DNA of 64,000 nt from Paenibacillus caseinilyticus (GTDB lineage Bacteria; Bacillota; Bacilli; Paenibacillales; NBRC-103111): NCBI RefSeq assembly GCF_027533645.1, contig NZ_JAQAGY010000025.1, forward strand, positions 38,856 to 102,855. The letters are read 5' to 3'. This document shows, in pieces, positions 26,755 through 35,002 of this stretch (the first letter of the stretch is position 1; every line of letters starts with the position of its first letter). Under the pieces are notes generated by a model. That model was given only the letters and a program-made list of their open reading frames with translations, had not been told where the DNA came from and did not search any database. The position numbers and the translations under genes are program-made.

Positions 26755-28008
26755 ATGAAAACTTCTAAACTCTCTTTCTATTTATATATTATGTCAGTGT
26801 TTTTAATACCTCTATCTCCTGCAACGAAGCTAATTCTTGGTATGGAGAACCTAACATGGGTAGATCCATCATTAATTTTATGTATGCTAGGCGTAATAAT
26901 TCTAATTATGACTGATCAAATTAAGGTATATCAAAGAAGCTATTTGATATTATCAATTATGACGTTTATATTAATTTATTTCATCGGTGCTTTAATAAAT
27001 GGTTCTCGTTTAGAAAGTATCTCAGTAGGGGAAATAATTCGAGAACCGCTCAAGTTATTATTATGTCTATGTATGACATATCTTACCTATGTGTTTACAA
27101 ATCAAAATGAAGACCGAGTGACCATATTTTATTATTTTGGGACAGGTGCTATTTTACAGTTTTGTTTTGCTGTCTATTTAATTCTAGCTTATTATTTAAA
27201 TCTACCTTTGCTTCCCCCAATGAAAGAATATATTGTTGACTATGTTGGACGTCAATCGTTATGGATTACCCCCCCTATTCCTAGGTTGGGAGGAACGTTC
27301 ATTGAGAGTCCCCCCTTCGGTCTTTATATGTTAGTCGTGTTATTCTGCGCCACCCTTTTCTACAAATACTCTAAAAATATCTTCGCATTGGTAGTAATTA
27401 TTATCGGTCTTTTGGGTGCAGTATTTTCATTAGCAGATCAAATATTAGTGGCTCTTCTAGTTAGCTTTTGTTTAATATTCATCTCTCTTGAGAAAGTAAG
27501 GAAGTCCTTTTTTATGCCAGTATTGGTAGTATATGCTGCGGTTTTGGTGGCAGTAGTTACTATTCTGGTTATGCCACATTTTCAAAACAAAATAGAGGAA
27601 ATATCTAATATTAATCAATCTTCTGTTGGAGAAAGAACATTCCATATTTTATTTTCTTTAAAAATGCTATTTAATGATATTTTGACATTCTTAATTGGCT
27701 TAGGACCCGGACTTTATGGAAAATATGCTACTACTACGGGTTATTATCCTGATACGGTTACCCCCCAGGTTACAATTATTGAGATTCTTGTAGAAACAGG
27801 GGTTTTAGGGTTTGCTATATTCGCTTGTTTACTAGTTCTTACATTGAGAAGGATGTTAAGGCTTCATTCCATGTATGGGATAGCTGTATTCGTTGGTCTT
27901 TTTTTAGCAATTGCTGCTCAAGCCACATGGAAGTGGAGTAGTGTGTTTTTTTTAATTCCTTTTGTATTGTCCTTTAAAACACAGTTGGAACCCACAAATT
28001 TGGAGTGA
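26755..28008 (+). CDS. Wzy-like polysaccharide polymerase
   Basis: The 417-residue protein has about ten to twelve membrane helices and an extracytoplasmic loop with GLGPGLYGKYATTTGYYPD followed by TIIEILVETGVLGFAIF, matching the O-antigen polymerase/ligase pattern. Unlike the 808-residue protein it has no soluble tail, and it sits among the glycosyltransferases, so polymerisation of the repeat unit is the better guess. The sequence is very AT-rich. Twenty-one bases separate it from the previous gene. Confidence 0.78.
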   Translation: MKTSKLSFYLYIMSVFLIPLSPATKLILGMENLTWVDPSLILCMLGVIILIMTDQIKVYQRSYLILSIMTFILIYFIGALINGSRLESISVGEIIREPLKLLLCLCMTYLTYVFTNQNEDRVTIFYYFGTGAILQFCFAVYLILAYYLNLPLLPPMKEYIVDYVGRQSLWITPPIPRLGGTFIESPPFGLYMLVVLFCATLFYKYSKNIFALVVIIIGLLGAVFSLADQILVALLVSFCLIFISLEKVRKSFFMPVLVVYAAVLVAVVTILVMPHFQNKIEEISNINQSSVGERTFHILFSLKMLFNDILTFLIGLGPGLYGKYATTTGYYPDTVTPQVTIIEILVETGVLGFAIFACLLVLTLRRMLRLHSMYGIAVFVGLFLAIAAQATWKWSSVFFLIPFVLSFKTQLEPTNLE

Positions 28009-28014
28009 TTTATT

Positions 28015-29094
28015 TTGAAAAAAGTGGCTGTAGACGTTAGAATGATTAATGCTTCCGGAATAGGTACGTATATTTCAAATTTGTTGCCTCTTATTATAGA
28101 GAGCAATCCAGAAATCCATTTTTACTTGTTGGGTGATTCATCAAGTATTGAAAGAAAACAGTGGAATCTATCGAACATTTCAGTAATAAAAATGCAGAGC
28201 CCTATTTATTCTATAGCGGAACAAAAAGAGTTTACTCGTAAAATTCCCAAAGATATTAATTTATTTTGGTCTCCTCACTTTAATATACCGCTTTTTTATC
28301 GCGGCAAATTAATTGTTACAATTCATGATTTATTCCACCTAGCTAATCCAAAGTTCACCACAGTTCCACAAAGGATTTATGCGAAAATATTTTTTAATGC
28401 TTTGCGTAAGAAAGCTGATAAAATTATGTTTGTTTCCGAGTTCAGTAGAAGTGAATATACAAAATATCTTGGTGCCTCGTCAAAAGATTGCGTAACGCAT
28501 ATTGGTGTGGATTCTAGCTGGCTTCACTTTACAAAACTCGGTAAATGCAATAATAAACCATTCATACTTTATGTGGGGAATGTTAAACCTCACAAAAATT
28601 TAATGTCGTTACTAAGTGCTTATGAGAGAATAGCCGATAAAGTTATACATGACTTGATTATCGTGGGGAAAAAAGAAGGTTTCATTACAGGAGATACGCA
28701 AGTCTCTAAAAAAGCAGAGATGCTCGGGGAAAGAGTTAAATTTACAGGATATATTGAGGAAAGCACCCTTAAAAATTACTTTTCAAACGCAGACCTTTTA
28801 GTGTTTCCTTCTTTCTATGAAGGTTTTGGTTTACCTCCACTAGAAGCAATGGCTGTTGGATGCCCTACCGTTGTTTCCACTGCCGCTTCTATTCCTGAAG
28901 TGTGTGCTGATGCTTCTCTATACTTTGATCCGCACGATGCGGGAAGTATTGCTGAAAAAATATTGCTAGTGTTAAACGATAATGAGATTAGGGGAGAATT
29001 AATTCTTAAAGGTAAAGAAAGGGCTGCTTTATTTACTTGGGAGAAATGTGCAGCAAAAACAAACGAGCTGATTAGAGGAGTATTGGAACAATGA
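28015..29094 (+). CDS. Glycosyltransferase family 4
   Basis: The 359-residue protein begins KKVAVDVRMINASGIGTYISN, has FILYVGNVKPHKNLMSLLSAY at the start of the donor domain and FPSFYEGFGLPPLEAMAVG with the EX7E motif. It is related to mannosyl- and rhamnosyltransferases of this family. The start is TTG at 28015, with GGAGTGA upstream; no ATG or GTG fits the conserved N-terminus. It overlaps the next gene by four bases (ATGA). Confidence 0.87.
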   Translation: MKKVAVDVRMINASGIGTYISNLLPLIIESNPEIHFYLLGDSSSIERKQWNLSNISVIKMQSPIYSIAEQKEFTRKIPKDINLFWSPHFNIPLFYRGKLIVTIHDLFHLANPKFTTVPQRIYAKIFFNALRKKADKIMFVSEFSRSEYTKYLGASSKDCVTHIGVDSSWLHFTKLGKCNNKPFILYVGNVKPHKNLMSLLSAYERIADKVIHDLIIVGKKEGFITGDTQVSKKAEMLGERVKFTGYIEESTLKNYFSNADLLVFPSFYEGFGLPPLEAMAVGCPTVVSTAASIPEVCADASLYFDPHDAGSIAEKILLVLNDNEIRGELILKGKERAALFTWEKCAAKTNELIRGVLEQ

Positions 29095-30236
29095 AAGTAG
29101 CATTAATTCACGAATGGATAGTTAATTATGCGGGTTCAGAGAGGGTACTAGAGCAACTCGTTTCATTATTTCCTCAAGCGGATATTTTCTGTGTAGTTGA
29201 TTTTTTGCCTGATGGAGAAAGAGGGTTTATTAATAACAAAAAGACAAACGTGACTTTTATTCAAAAGCTACCATTTGCAAAAAAAAAATTCAGGAATTAT
29301 TTGCCTCTCATGCCATTAGCTATTGAACAACTAGACTTATCTGAATATAATCTTGTAATTTCTAGCTCTCATGCAGTAGCGAAAGGCGTCATAACCGGCC
29401 CTAATACATTACATATCTCTTATGTTCATTCTCCTATGAGATATGCATGGGATTTACAACATCAATATCTCAGGGAGACAAAGCTGGACAAAGGGATGAA
29501 AGGAATAATAACAAGAGTAATCCTTCATTATCTACGCTTATGGGATTATAGAAGTGCAAATGGTGTCGATGTGTTTTTGGCTAACTCTGATTTTATCTCA
29601 AGAAGAATAAAAAAAGCTTACCGAAGAGATGCGACAGTAGTATATCCGCCTGTAGGCGTGGATTTATTTGAGGTTAACGAAATTAAAGAAGATTTCTATT
29701 TAACGGCTTCTAGAATGGTGCCGTATAAAAAAATGGATTTAATTGTTGAAACATTTTCAACTATGGAGGATAAAAAACTTGTTGTTATCGGAGACGGGCC
29801 AGAATTCGATAAAATAAAACAAAAAGCAGGTAAAAATGTAACTTTGTTAGGTTACCAAGAATTCTCTGTATTAAAATCCTATATGCAAAAGGCTAAAGCT
29901 TTTATTTTCGCTGCCGAGGAAGACTTTGGAATCATACCTGTTGAGGCGCAAGCATGTGGTACTCCAGTGATAGCATTTGGTAAAGGAGGAGCGCTTGAGA
30001 CTGTAATTGGATTAGAATCTGAAAAACCAACAGGTGTCTTTTTTTACGAGCAAACCACAGCTTCCTTAACTGATGCAATTAATAATTTTGAGGCTAATAT
30101 TGAACGCTTTTTTGCTCAAAGTTGTAGAGATAATTCTCTGAGGTTTTCTGTAGAGACTTTTAAAAAAAATATTCAACATATTATTGAGAATGAATATAGG
30201 GAATTTCTAAGACGTGATAAGGAAGTGTCCGAATGA
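29091..30236 (+). CDS. Glycosyltransferase family 4 (WbaZ-like mannosyltransferase candidate)
   Basis: The 381-residue protein starts KVALIHEWIVNYAGSERVLE, typical of a subgroup that adds mannose in O-antigen and exopolysaccharide clusters. SYVHSPMRYAWDL, the VVYPPVGVDLF boundary and FIFAAEEDFGIIPVEAQACG carry the family motifs. The mannose-1-phosphate guanylyltransferase next door, overlapping by four bases, supports GDP-mannose or a derivative as donor. That assignment is an inference. Confidence 0.85.
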   Translation: MKVALIHEWIVNYAGSERVLEQLVSLFPQADIFCVVDFLPDGERGFINNKKTNVTFIQKLPFAKKKFRNYLPLMPLAIEQLDLSEYNLVISSSHAVAKGVITGPNTLHISYVHSPMRYAWDLQHQYLRETKLDKGMKGIITRVILHYLRLWDYRSANGVDVFLANSDFISRRIKKAYRRDATVVYPPVGVDLFEVNEIKEDFYLTASRMVPYKKMDLIVETFSTMEDKKLVVIGDGPEFDKIKQKAGKNVTLLGYQEFSVLKSYMQKAKAFIFAAEEDFGIIPVEAQACGTPVIAFGKGGALETVIGLESEKPTGVFFYEQTTASLTDAINNFEANIERFFAQSCRDNSLRFSVETFKKNIQHIIENEYREFLRRDKEVSE

Positions 30237-31573
30237 AACTTATACTACTGTCGGGTGGATCAGGTCAACGGTTGTGGCCTCTATCTAATGATATAAGATC
30301 AAAGCAATTTATAAAACTGTTGAGATCCTCCGACGGTAAGATGGAATCTATGGTCCAGAGAGTGTGGGGGCAGTTAGAGAAAACCGACCTACATCACCAA
30401 GCCTACATAGCTACGGGTAAGTCTCAAGTAGGGATTCTCCAGAATCAATTAGGAATGGAGATTCCTTTAATAATAGAACCTAGTAGGATGGATACTTTTC
30501 CGGCGGTTGCTTTAGCAGCCGCGTATCTTTTTTCAGAAAAAAAAGTAGATCTTGATGAAGTGGTTATTGTTCTACCGGTTGACCCCTATGTGGAAGATGG
30601 ATTTTACAAAAAGTTATTTGAGTTGGAAAAGTACTTGATTGAAGAAAAGACAGATATCGCATTATTGGGCGTGAAACCTTCTTTCCCTTCTGAAAAGTAT
30701 GGTTATATAGTCCCTACAAACTCTAATGCTGATAATCCTTGGCTTTATGTTTCAGCGTTTAAAGAAAAACCTTCTGAAGCTACTGCTAAGGAGCTAATTG
30801 ACTCGGGGGCGTTGTGGAATTGTGGGATTTTTGCCTTTAAACTGGGGTATTTATTGTCTATACTGAATAAAATGGATGTAATACCTGAATTCAATAAAAT
30901 GACCGGAATATATAATGATTTACCTAAAATTAGTTTTGACTATGAAGTTGTTGAAAAAGCCAAGAATATTATTGTCGTGCCTTATGATGGACAATGGAAG
31001 GATCTTGGTACTTGGAATACTATAACTGAGGAAATGGGAGAGCGGGTAATTGGAAGAGGAACTTTAGAACACTCGCCTAATACACACATTGTAAATGAGT
31101 TAGATATTCCAACCGTAGTCCTAGGCATAGAAAATGCCGTAGTAATCAGTAGTCCTGATGGTATTTTGGTTGCTGATAAAAGCTTGAGTCCCAAAATTAA
31201 AGGTTATATTCCACAAGACATCGACAGGGTCATGTATGAAGAGAGACATTGGGGTATGTCAAAGACATTAGAATATAGAAAAGTGGATGGACAAGAGGAA
31301 ATTCTAACAAAAAGAATACTAATCAGAAAGGATAAAAATATAAGCGTGCATTATCATAAATGCAGGAGAGAAATTTGGACCATTTTACATGGAGAATGTG
31401 AAATTCTTCTTGGGAATGAAAAATTAATATTATCTTCTGGGGATACTTTGAAAATAATGCCTAATATAATCCATAGCATAAGAGCACTAACTGATTTAGA
31501 ATTTATAGAAATTCAATGTGGTTCAGAACTGACGGAAGAAGATGTTTATAGAATATCGTTGGAATGGTTATAG
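30233..31573 (+). CDS. manC: Mannose-1-phosphate guanylyltransferase (ManC-like) with cupin domain
   Basis: It should make GDP-mannose from mannose-1-phosphate and GTP. The N-terminal pyrophosphorylase domain has LLSGGSGQRLWPLS and SKQF at residues 6-26, EPSRMDTFPAVALAA and FKEKP; WKDLGTW is near residue 255. The last 110 residues form a cupin with HYHKCRREIWTILHGE and PNIIHSI, the phosphomannose isomerase type II fold. The 446-residue length fits bifunctional or ManC-only members. It ends the operon that begins with the flippase. A phosphomannomutase is not in the window. Confidence 0.87.
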   Translation: MKLILLSGGSGQRLWPLSNDIRSKQFIKLLRSSDGKMESMVQRVWGQLEKTDLHHQAYIATGKSQVGILQNQLGMEIPLIIEPSRMDTFPAVALAAAYLFSEKKVDLDEVVIVLPVDPYVEDGFYKKLFELEKYLIEEKTDIALLGVKPSFPSEKYGYIVPTNSNADNPWLYVSAFKEKPSEATAKELIDSGALWNCGIFAFKLGYLLSILNKMDVIPEFNKMTGIYNDLPKISFDYEVVEKAKNIIVVPYDGQWKDLGTWNTITEEMGERVIGRGTLEHSPNTHIVNELDIPTVVLGIENAVVISSPDGILVADKSLSPKIKGYIPQDIDRVMYEERHWGMSKTLEYRKVDGQEEILTKRILIRKDKNISVHYHKCRREIWTILHGECEILLGNEKLILSSGDTLKIMPNIIHSIRALTDLEFIEIQCGSELTEEDVYRISLEWL

Positions 31574-31616
31574 ACGGCATTGTATTATTTACTAACGCTA
31601 AATAAATGATTGCTAT

Positions 31617-31645
31617 TTGTATTTATGGTATAGTTAGACTATAAC
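31617..31645 (+). promoter_or_regulatory. Promoter of the priming transferase gene
   Basis: TTGTAT (31617-31622), 17 bases, TATAAC (31640-31645), 32 bases before the ATG. The gene can therefore be transcribed separately from the operon before it. Confidence 0.65.
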
Positions 31646-31676
31646 TTATTATTAAAAGAATTTAGGTGATAAAAGA

Positions 31677-33080
31677 ATGTTGAGAGGTAAGGATAAATTC
31701 CTGTCTCAAGTTTATGCTCTTACAGATTTTATTGCTGTTAACCTTGTTTTTTTCTTGGCATGGTGGATTAAATTTATCAGTGGCATTTTTGTTATTGAGA
31801 TACCGCTGCCCTTGGAAACGTACTATTTATGGACTTTAATATATGCCATAATCTCAGTGCCATTAGGGTATTTTTATAGACTTTACTCCTCTGATCGTAA
31901 ACGAAAAGAAGGTTTTGGGTATGAAGTGTACAAAGTTTTACAAGTCAATCTGAGCAGTCTATTAATCCTGCTTAGTTTGTTGTTTATATTTAGAGAAATT
32001 GATATTTCCAGGTATTTCCTGGCGGTTTTTGTAACTGCTAACGTCGGATTTGTTATTCTTTACAGATATTTTGTGAAAATAACACTTAAGATGGTTAGAA
32101 GAAAGGGTTATAATAGACGCTATGTGCTAATCCTAGGTGCGGGTAGTTTGGGGAAGAAATTTTTGGAAAACATGGCACTTCACCGTGAAATAGGGTATGA
32201 AGTTGTTGGATTCCTTGATGATTTTCACGCTAGCCTGCCGAATAGTAAAAAACCAATCTTAGGGAAAATAGATGATCTTGAGAATATCTTCAATCAGACA
32301 ATAATAGACGAAGTTGTTATTGCATTGCCATTAGAAGCTCACCATAAGATTGGGTCAATCATCGAAAGATGTGAAAAGTTTGGTACAAAGGCTTTAATCA
32401 TACCGGACTATTATGATTACTTGCCTGCAAGGCCTTATTTTGAGAATTTTGTGGGACTTCCGATAATTAACGTCCGTGATATTCCTCTTGATGACATTGC
32501 GAACAGAATGGTTAAAAGAGCTTTTGATATCGCGTTCTCTTTAACTGCAATACTTGCATTGTTACCGTTGATGATTCTGATAGGTGTAGGTGTAAAGGTA
32601 ACTTCCCCGGGTCCAATTATTTTTAGGCAGGAAAGAGTTGGGTTAAATAGGCGGACATTTGAAATGTATAAATTTAGATCTATGAGATCACTCCCTCCGG
32701 GGACAGTGGATACAGGATGGACAGTTGAAAATGATCCTCGAAAAACGAAGTTTGGATCTTTTCTAAGAAAAACCAGTCTAGATGAATTGCCTCAGTTTTT
32801 TAACGTTTTGTTTGGCCATATGAGTGTTGTCGGTCCAAGACCCGAACGACCTTACTACGTAGAGCAGTTCAAGGAAGAAATTCCTAAGTATATGGTTAAA
32901 CATCATATAAGGCCCGGGATTACGGGCTGGGCACAATCAAATGGTCTACGAGGTGATACGTCTATTGAGGATCGTATTAATCATGACATCTTCTACATCG
33001 AGAACTGGAGCTTCCTCTTCGACATCAAGATTATCTGGAAGACAATCGTCAACGGATTCGTCAACAAGAACGCTTATTAA
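31677..33080 (+). CDS. Undecaprenyl-phosphate sugar-1-phosphate transferase (WcaJ/WbaP family)
   Basis: The 467-residue enzyme starts glycan assembly by moving a sugar phosphate onto undecaprenyl phosphate. There are four N-terminal membrane helices, a Rossmann-like middle (VLILGAGSLGKKFLENMA), a fifth hydrophobic segment near 285, and the catalytic domain with KVTSPGPIIFRQERVG, YKFRSMR, TSLDELPQFFNVL and MSVVGPRPERP. GITGWAQSNGLRGD is near the end. Codon use is AT-ending up to about 32984, then the last 31 codons or so end almost always in C or G, as in the flanking genes. This points to a recombination joint inside the gene. Confidence 0.92.
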   Translation: MLRGKDKFLSQVYALTDFIAVNLVFFLAWWIKFISGIFVIEIPLPLETYYLWTLIYAIISVPLGYFYRLYSSDRKRKEGFGYEVYKVLQVNLSSLLILLSLLFIFREIDISRYFLAVFVTANVGFVILYRYFVKITLKMVRRKGYNRRYVLILGAGSLGKKFLENMALHREIGYEVVGFLDDFHASLPNSKKPILGKIDDLENIFNQTIIDEVVIALPLEAHHKIGSIIERCEKFGTKALIIPDYYDYLPARPYFENFVGLPIINVRDIPLDDIANRMVKRAFDIAFSLTAILALLPLMILIGVGVKVTSPGPIIFRQERVGLNRRTFEMYKFRSMRSLPPGTVDTGWTVENDPRKTKFGSFLRKTSLDELPQFFNVLFGHMSVVGPRPERPYYVEQFKEEIPKYMVKHHIRPGITGWAQSNGLRGDTSIEDRINHDIFYIENWSFLFDIKIIWKTIVNGFVNKNAY

Positions 33081-33132
33081 ACAGCAGCAGGCTCAGCGGC
33101 ACAGACTCCATAGCACTTATCCTATATGTTAT

Positions 33133-33168
33133 ACACCTGTAACCAACTGGTTACAGGTGTTTTTCTTT
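33133..33168 (+). terminator. Intrinsic terminator closing the glycan locus
   Basis: A perfect 12-bp stem (33133-33144 with 33149-33160), loop AACT, then TTTTCTTTT. Confidence 0.95.
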
Positions 33169-33260
33169 TCCCCCGACTCCTTGTCTGCATAATGGGCCAA
33201 GTCCCCACATAGACATGTTATCAGATGGATTCTTGACTATGGCGTGGAGGGGATGAAGGA

Positions 33261-34805
33261 ATGCGGCGGTATACATGGGTAGTCGCCCTTGTGATGTTGT
33301 GTATGGCCTTGGTGGTAACCGGCTGCGGAGGGAAGAAGGATGCGGGTTCGATCGTAAAGGATCTGGACGAGACGGTCGCCAAGATGCAGAGCTATCATGG
33401 CAAAGGGGTCATGAAGCTGAACACTAGCGCGGAAGCGCAGGAGTATAACGTGGAAGTGTGCTATCAGGCTCCTTCGTATTATCGAATCTCGCTGACGAAT
33501 GCCAAGAAGGATATCACGCAGATTGTACTTCGCAATGATGACGGGGTGTTCGTACTGACGCCGCATCTGAACAAGAGCTTCCGGTTCCAAAGCGACTGGC
33601 CGGAGAACCAGGGTCAAGTGTACTTATACCAATCTCTCGTGGGGAGTATTGTAACGGATGCGGACCGCCAGTTCGCGGAAGATGAGAAGGCGTTCGTGTT
33701 CGACGTCGCGGCGAATTATCAGAATAACTCGTTGGTGCGGCAGAAGATCTGGCTTGATAAGAAGACCTATCAGCCGCAGCACGTGGAAGTATCGGACGCG
33801 AGCGCGAATGTGATGGTTGAACTCAGCTTCAGCGAGTTTCAATTCGATGCGAAGTTCGATAAAGCCCAGTTCGAGATGCAGCACAACATGACGGGCTGGC
33901 AGACGAAGACGCTTCCTACGATGAAGCATGAGGATACGGGCAAAGACAAGGCTGGCGACGCTTCGAGCGCGAATGCTTCGGGTCAGGCGAACGGCGCAGC
34001 AGCGGGCGATACGGCCGCTGCAGGCAAGAACGATGCAGCAGCGGGCGATAAGGCCGCAGCGGACAAGAACGGCGCAGCAGAGGGCGGTACAGCCGTAACA
34101 GGTACGAACGGCGCAGCAGCGGGTGGTACAGCCGCAACTGGCACGAACGGCGCAGCAGCGGGTGGTACAGCCGGAGCAGGCACAAACGGCGCAGCAGCGG
34201 GTGGTACAGCCGCAACTGGCACGAACGGCGCAGCAGCCGGCGGTACAGCCGTAACAGGTACGAACGGCGCAGCATCGGGCGATACGGCCGCTGCAGGCAA
34301 GAACGGCGCAGCAGCCGGCGGCACGGCCGCAGAGGGCACTCACGGCGCCTCGGGGGCCGCTGATGCCCATGGCACGGCCGCCTCCGGCAAAGCAGCCGAC
34401 ACGGGCACTGCTCCTGCCGCGGCAGGCAGTACACCGGCAGCGCCCGGATCCGCCGCGAAGCCAACATCGTCGTTCGGCGTCATCGAGCCGCACTATCTGC
34501 CTAGCGGCGTGAAGCGCCAAGACATGACGGAGGTCAAGCTTGGCGAAGACAAGGCCGTGATGCTCCGCTACTCCGGCACTTACAACTTCACGCTGCTGGA
34601 GTCGCGTCCGACGACCAAGGAAGTGTCCTACCTGCCGGGCGATATTCTGGATCTCGGCTTCACGCTTGGCGTGGTGACGGGCGATGCCAAGAAGACGCTG
34701 GTCTGGACTTCTGAGGGCGTAGAATTCCGTCTCTCCACAGGCGACCTGCCGCAAGATGAGATGATCAAAGTCGCCCAGGCGGTACAGGGCGAATTGGGCA
34801 AATAA
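33261..34805 (+). CDS. ydcC: YdcC-like LolA-fold sporulation lipoprotein with tandem-repeat insert
   Basis: The signal ends in a lipobox (VVTGC, Cys at residue 21), so the 514-residue precursor is a lipoprotein. Residues 25-215 resemble the LolA-like beta fold of B. subtilis YdcC (KGVMKLNT..EVCYQAPSYYRISL). Residues 244-360 are nine tandem 13-residue units of the type NGAAAGGTAATGT, then more Ala/Gly/Thr/Pro-rich sequence, before the conserved C-terminal part (FGVIEPHYLPSGVKRQDMT). The B. subtilis homologue has about 340 residues and no such block. Gene order ydcC-alr-ndoAI-ndoA is conserved. GGAGGGG lies eight bases before ATG 33261. Confidence 0.87.
   Translation: MRRYTWVVALVMLCMALVVTGCGGKKDAGSIVKDLDETVAKMQSYHGKGVMKLNTSAEAQEYNVEVCYQAPSYYRISLTNAKKDITQIVLRNDDGVFVLTPHLNKSFRFQSDWPENQGQVYLYQSLVGSIVTDADRQFAEDEKAFVFDVAANYQNNSLVRQKIWLDKKTYQPQHVEVSDASANVMVELSFSEFQFDAKFDKAQFEMQHNMTGWQTKTLPTMKHEDTGKDKAGDASSANASGQANGAAAGDTAAAGKNDAAAGDKAAADKNGAAEGGTAVTGTNGAAAGGTAATGTNGAAAGGTAGAGTNGAAAGGTAATGTNGAAAGGTAVTGTNGAASGDTAAAGKNGAAAGGTAAEGTHGASGAADAHGTAASGKAADTGTAPAAAGSTPAAPGSAAKPTSSFGVIEPHYLPSGVKRQDMTEVKLGEDKAVMLRYSGTYNFTLLESRPTTKEVSYLPGDILDLGFTLGVVTGDAKKTLVWTSEGVEFRLSTGDLPQDEMIKVAQAVQGELGK
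33990..34340 (+). repeat. Nine tandem 39-bp repeats in the ydcC homologue
   Basis: Units start at 33990, 34029, 34068, 34107, 34146, 34185, 34224, 34263 and 34302, exactly 39 bases apart, in frame. Central units are nearly identical in sequence; the outer ones have drifted (for example AAC-GAT or TCG for GCG). Each unit encodes 13 residues starting with Asn-Gly or Asn-Asp. Confidence 0.95.
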
Positions 34806-34861
34806 ACCGTTCGGATCACCGGTTTCCGGGCACACCCGCCACCGAATTTCCAATTTCTACG

Positions 34862-34891
34862 TTGACAGGGTGCGGTGGAACGGATTAACAT
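34862..34891 (+). promoter_or_regulatory. Probable sigma-A promoter of alr
   Basis: A perfect TTGACA (34862-34867) is followed after 18 bases by TAACAT (34886-34891). It lies 57 bases after the ydcC stop and predicts a leader of about 105 bases for alr. Confidence 0.6.
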
Positions 34892-34910
34892 GGATTTAGC
34901 GATTGACCAT

Positions 34911-34964
34911 CCAGGGAAGCTCTTTTCGGGACGCCTTATCAGGCCCGAAGGGAGGCTTCCCTGG
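34911..34964 (+). promoter_or_regulatory. Nested hairpin in the alr leader
   Basis: Outer arms 34911-34920 and 34955-34964 pair perfectly over 10 bp, and an inner stem (TTCGGG 34925-34930 with CCCGAA 34944-34949) lies inside. No T tract follows, so it is not a plain terminator. It lies between promoter and start codon of alr. A leftover ydcC terminator, an mRNA-stability element or a regulatory RNA are all possible. Confidence 0.55.
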
Positions 34965-35002
34965 GTTGTGTAAGATCTATAGAGGCCAAAGAAGGTGAAT
35001 TC

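Noticed and set aside
33624..34853. 409-codon minus-strand open frame with Cys/Gly-rich repeats opposite the ydcC homologue
   Set aside because: The repeats are the complement of the 39-bp units on the plus strand, and the plus frame has a lipobox, a conserved fold and a ribosome site.
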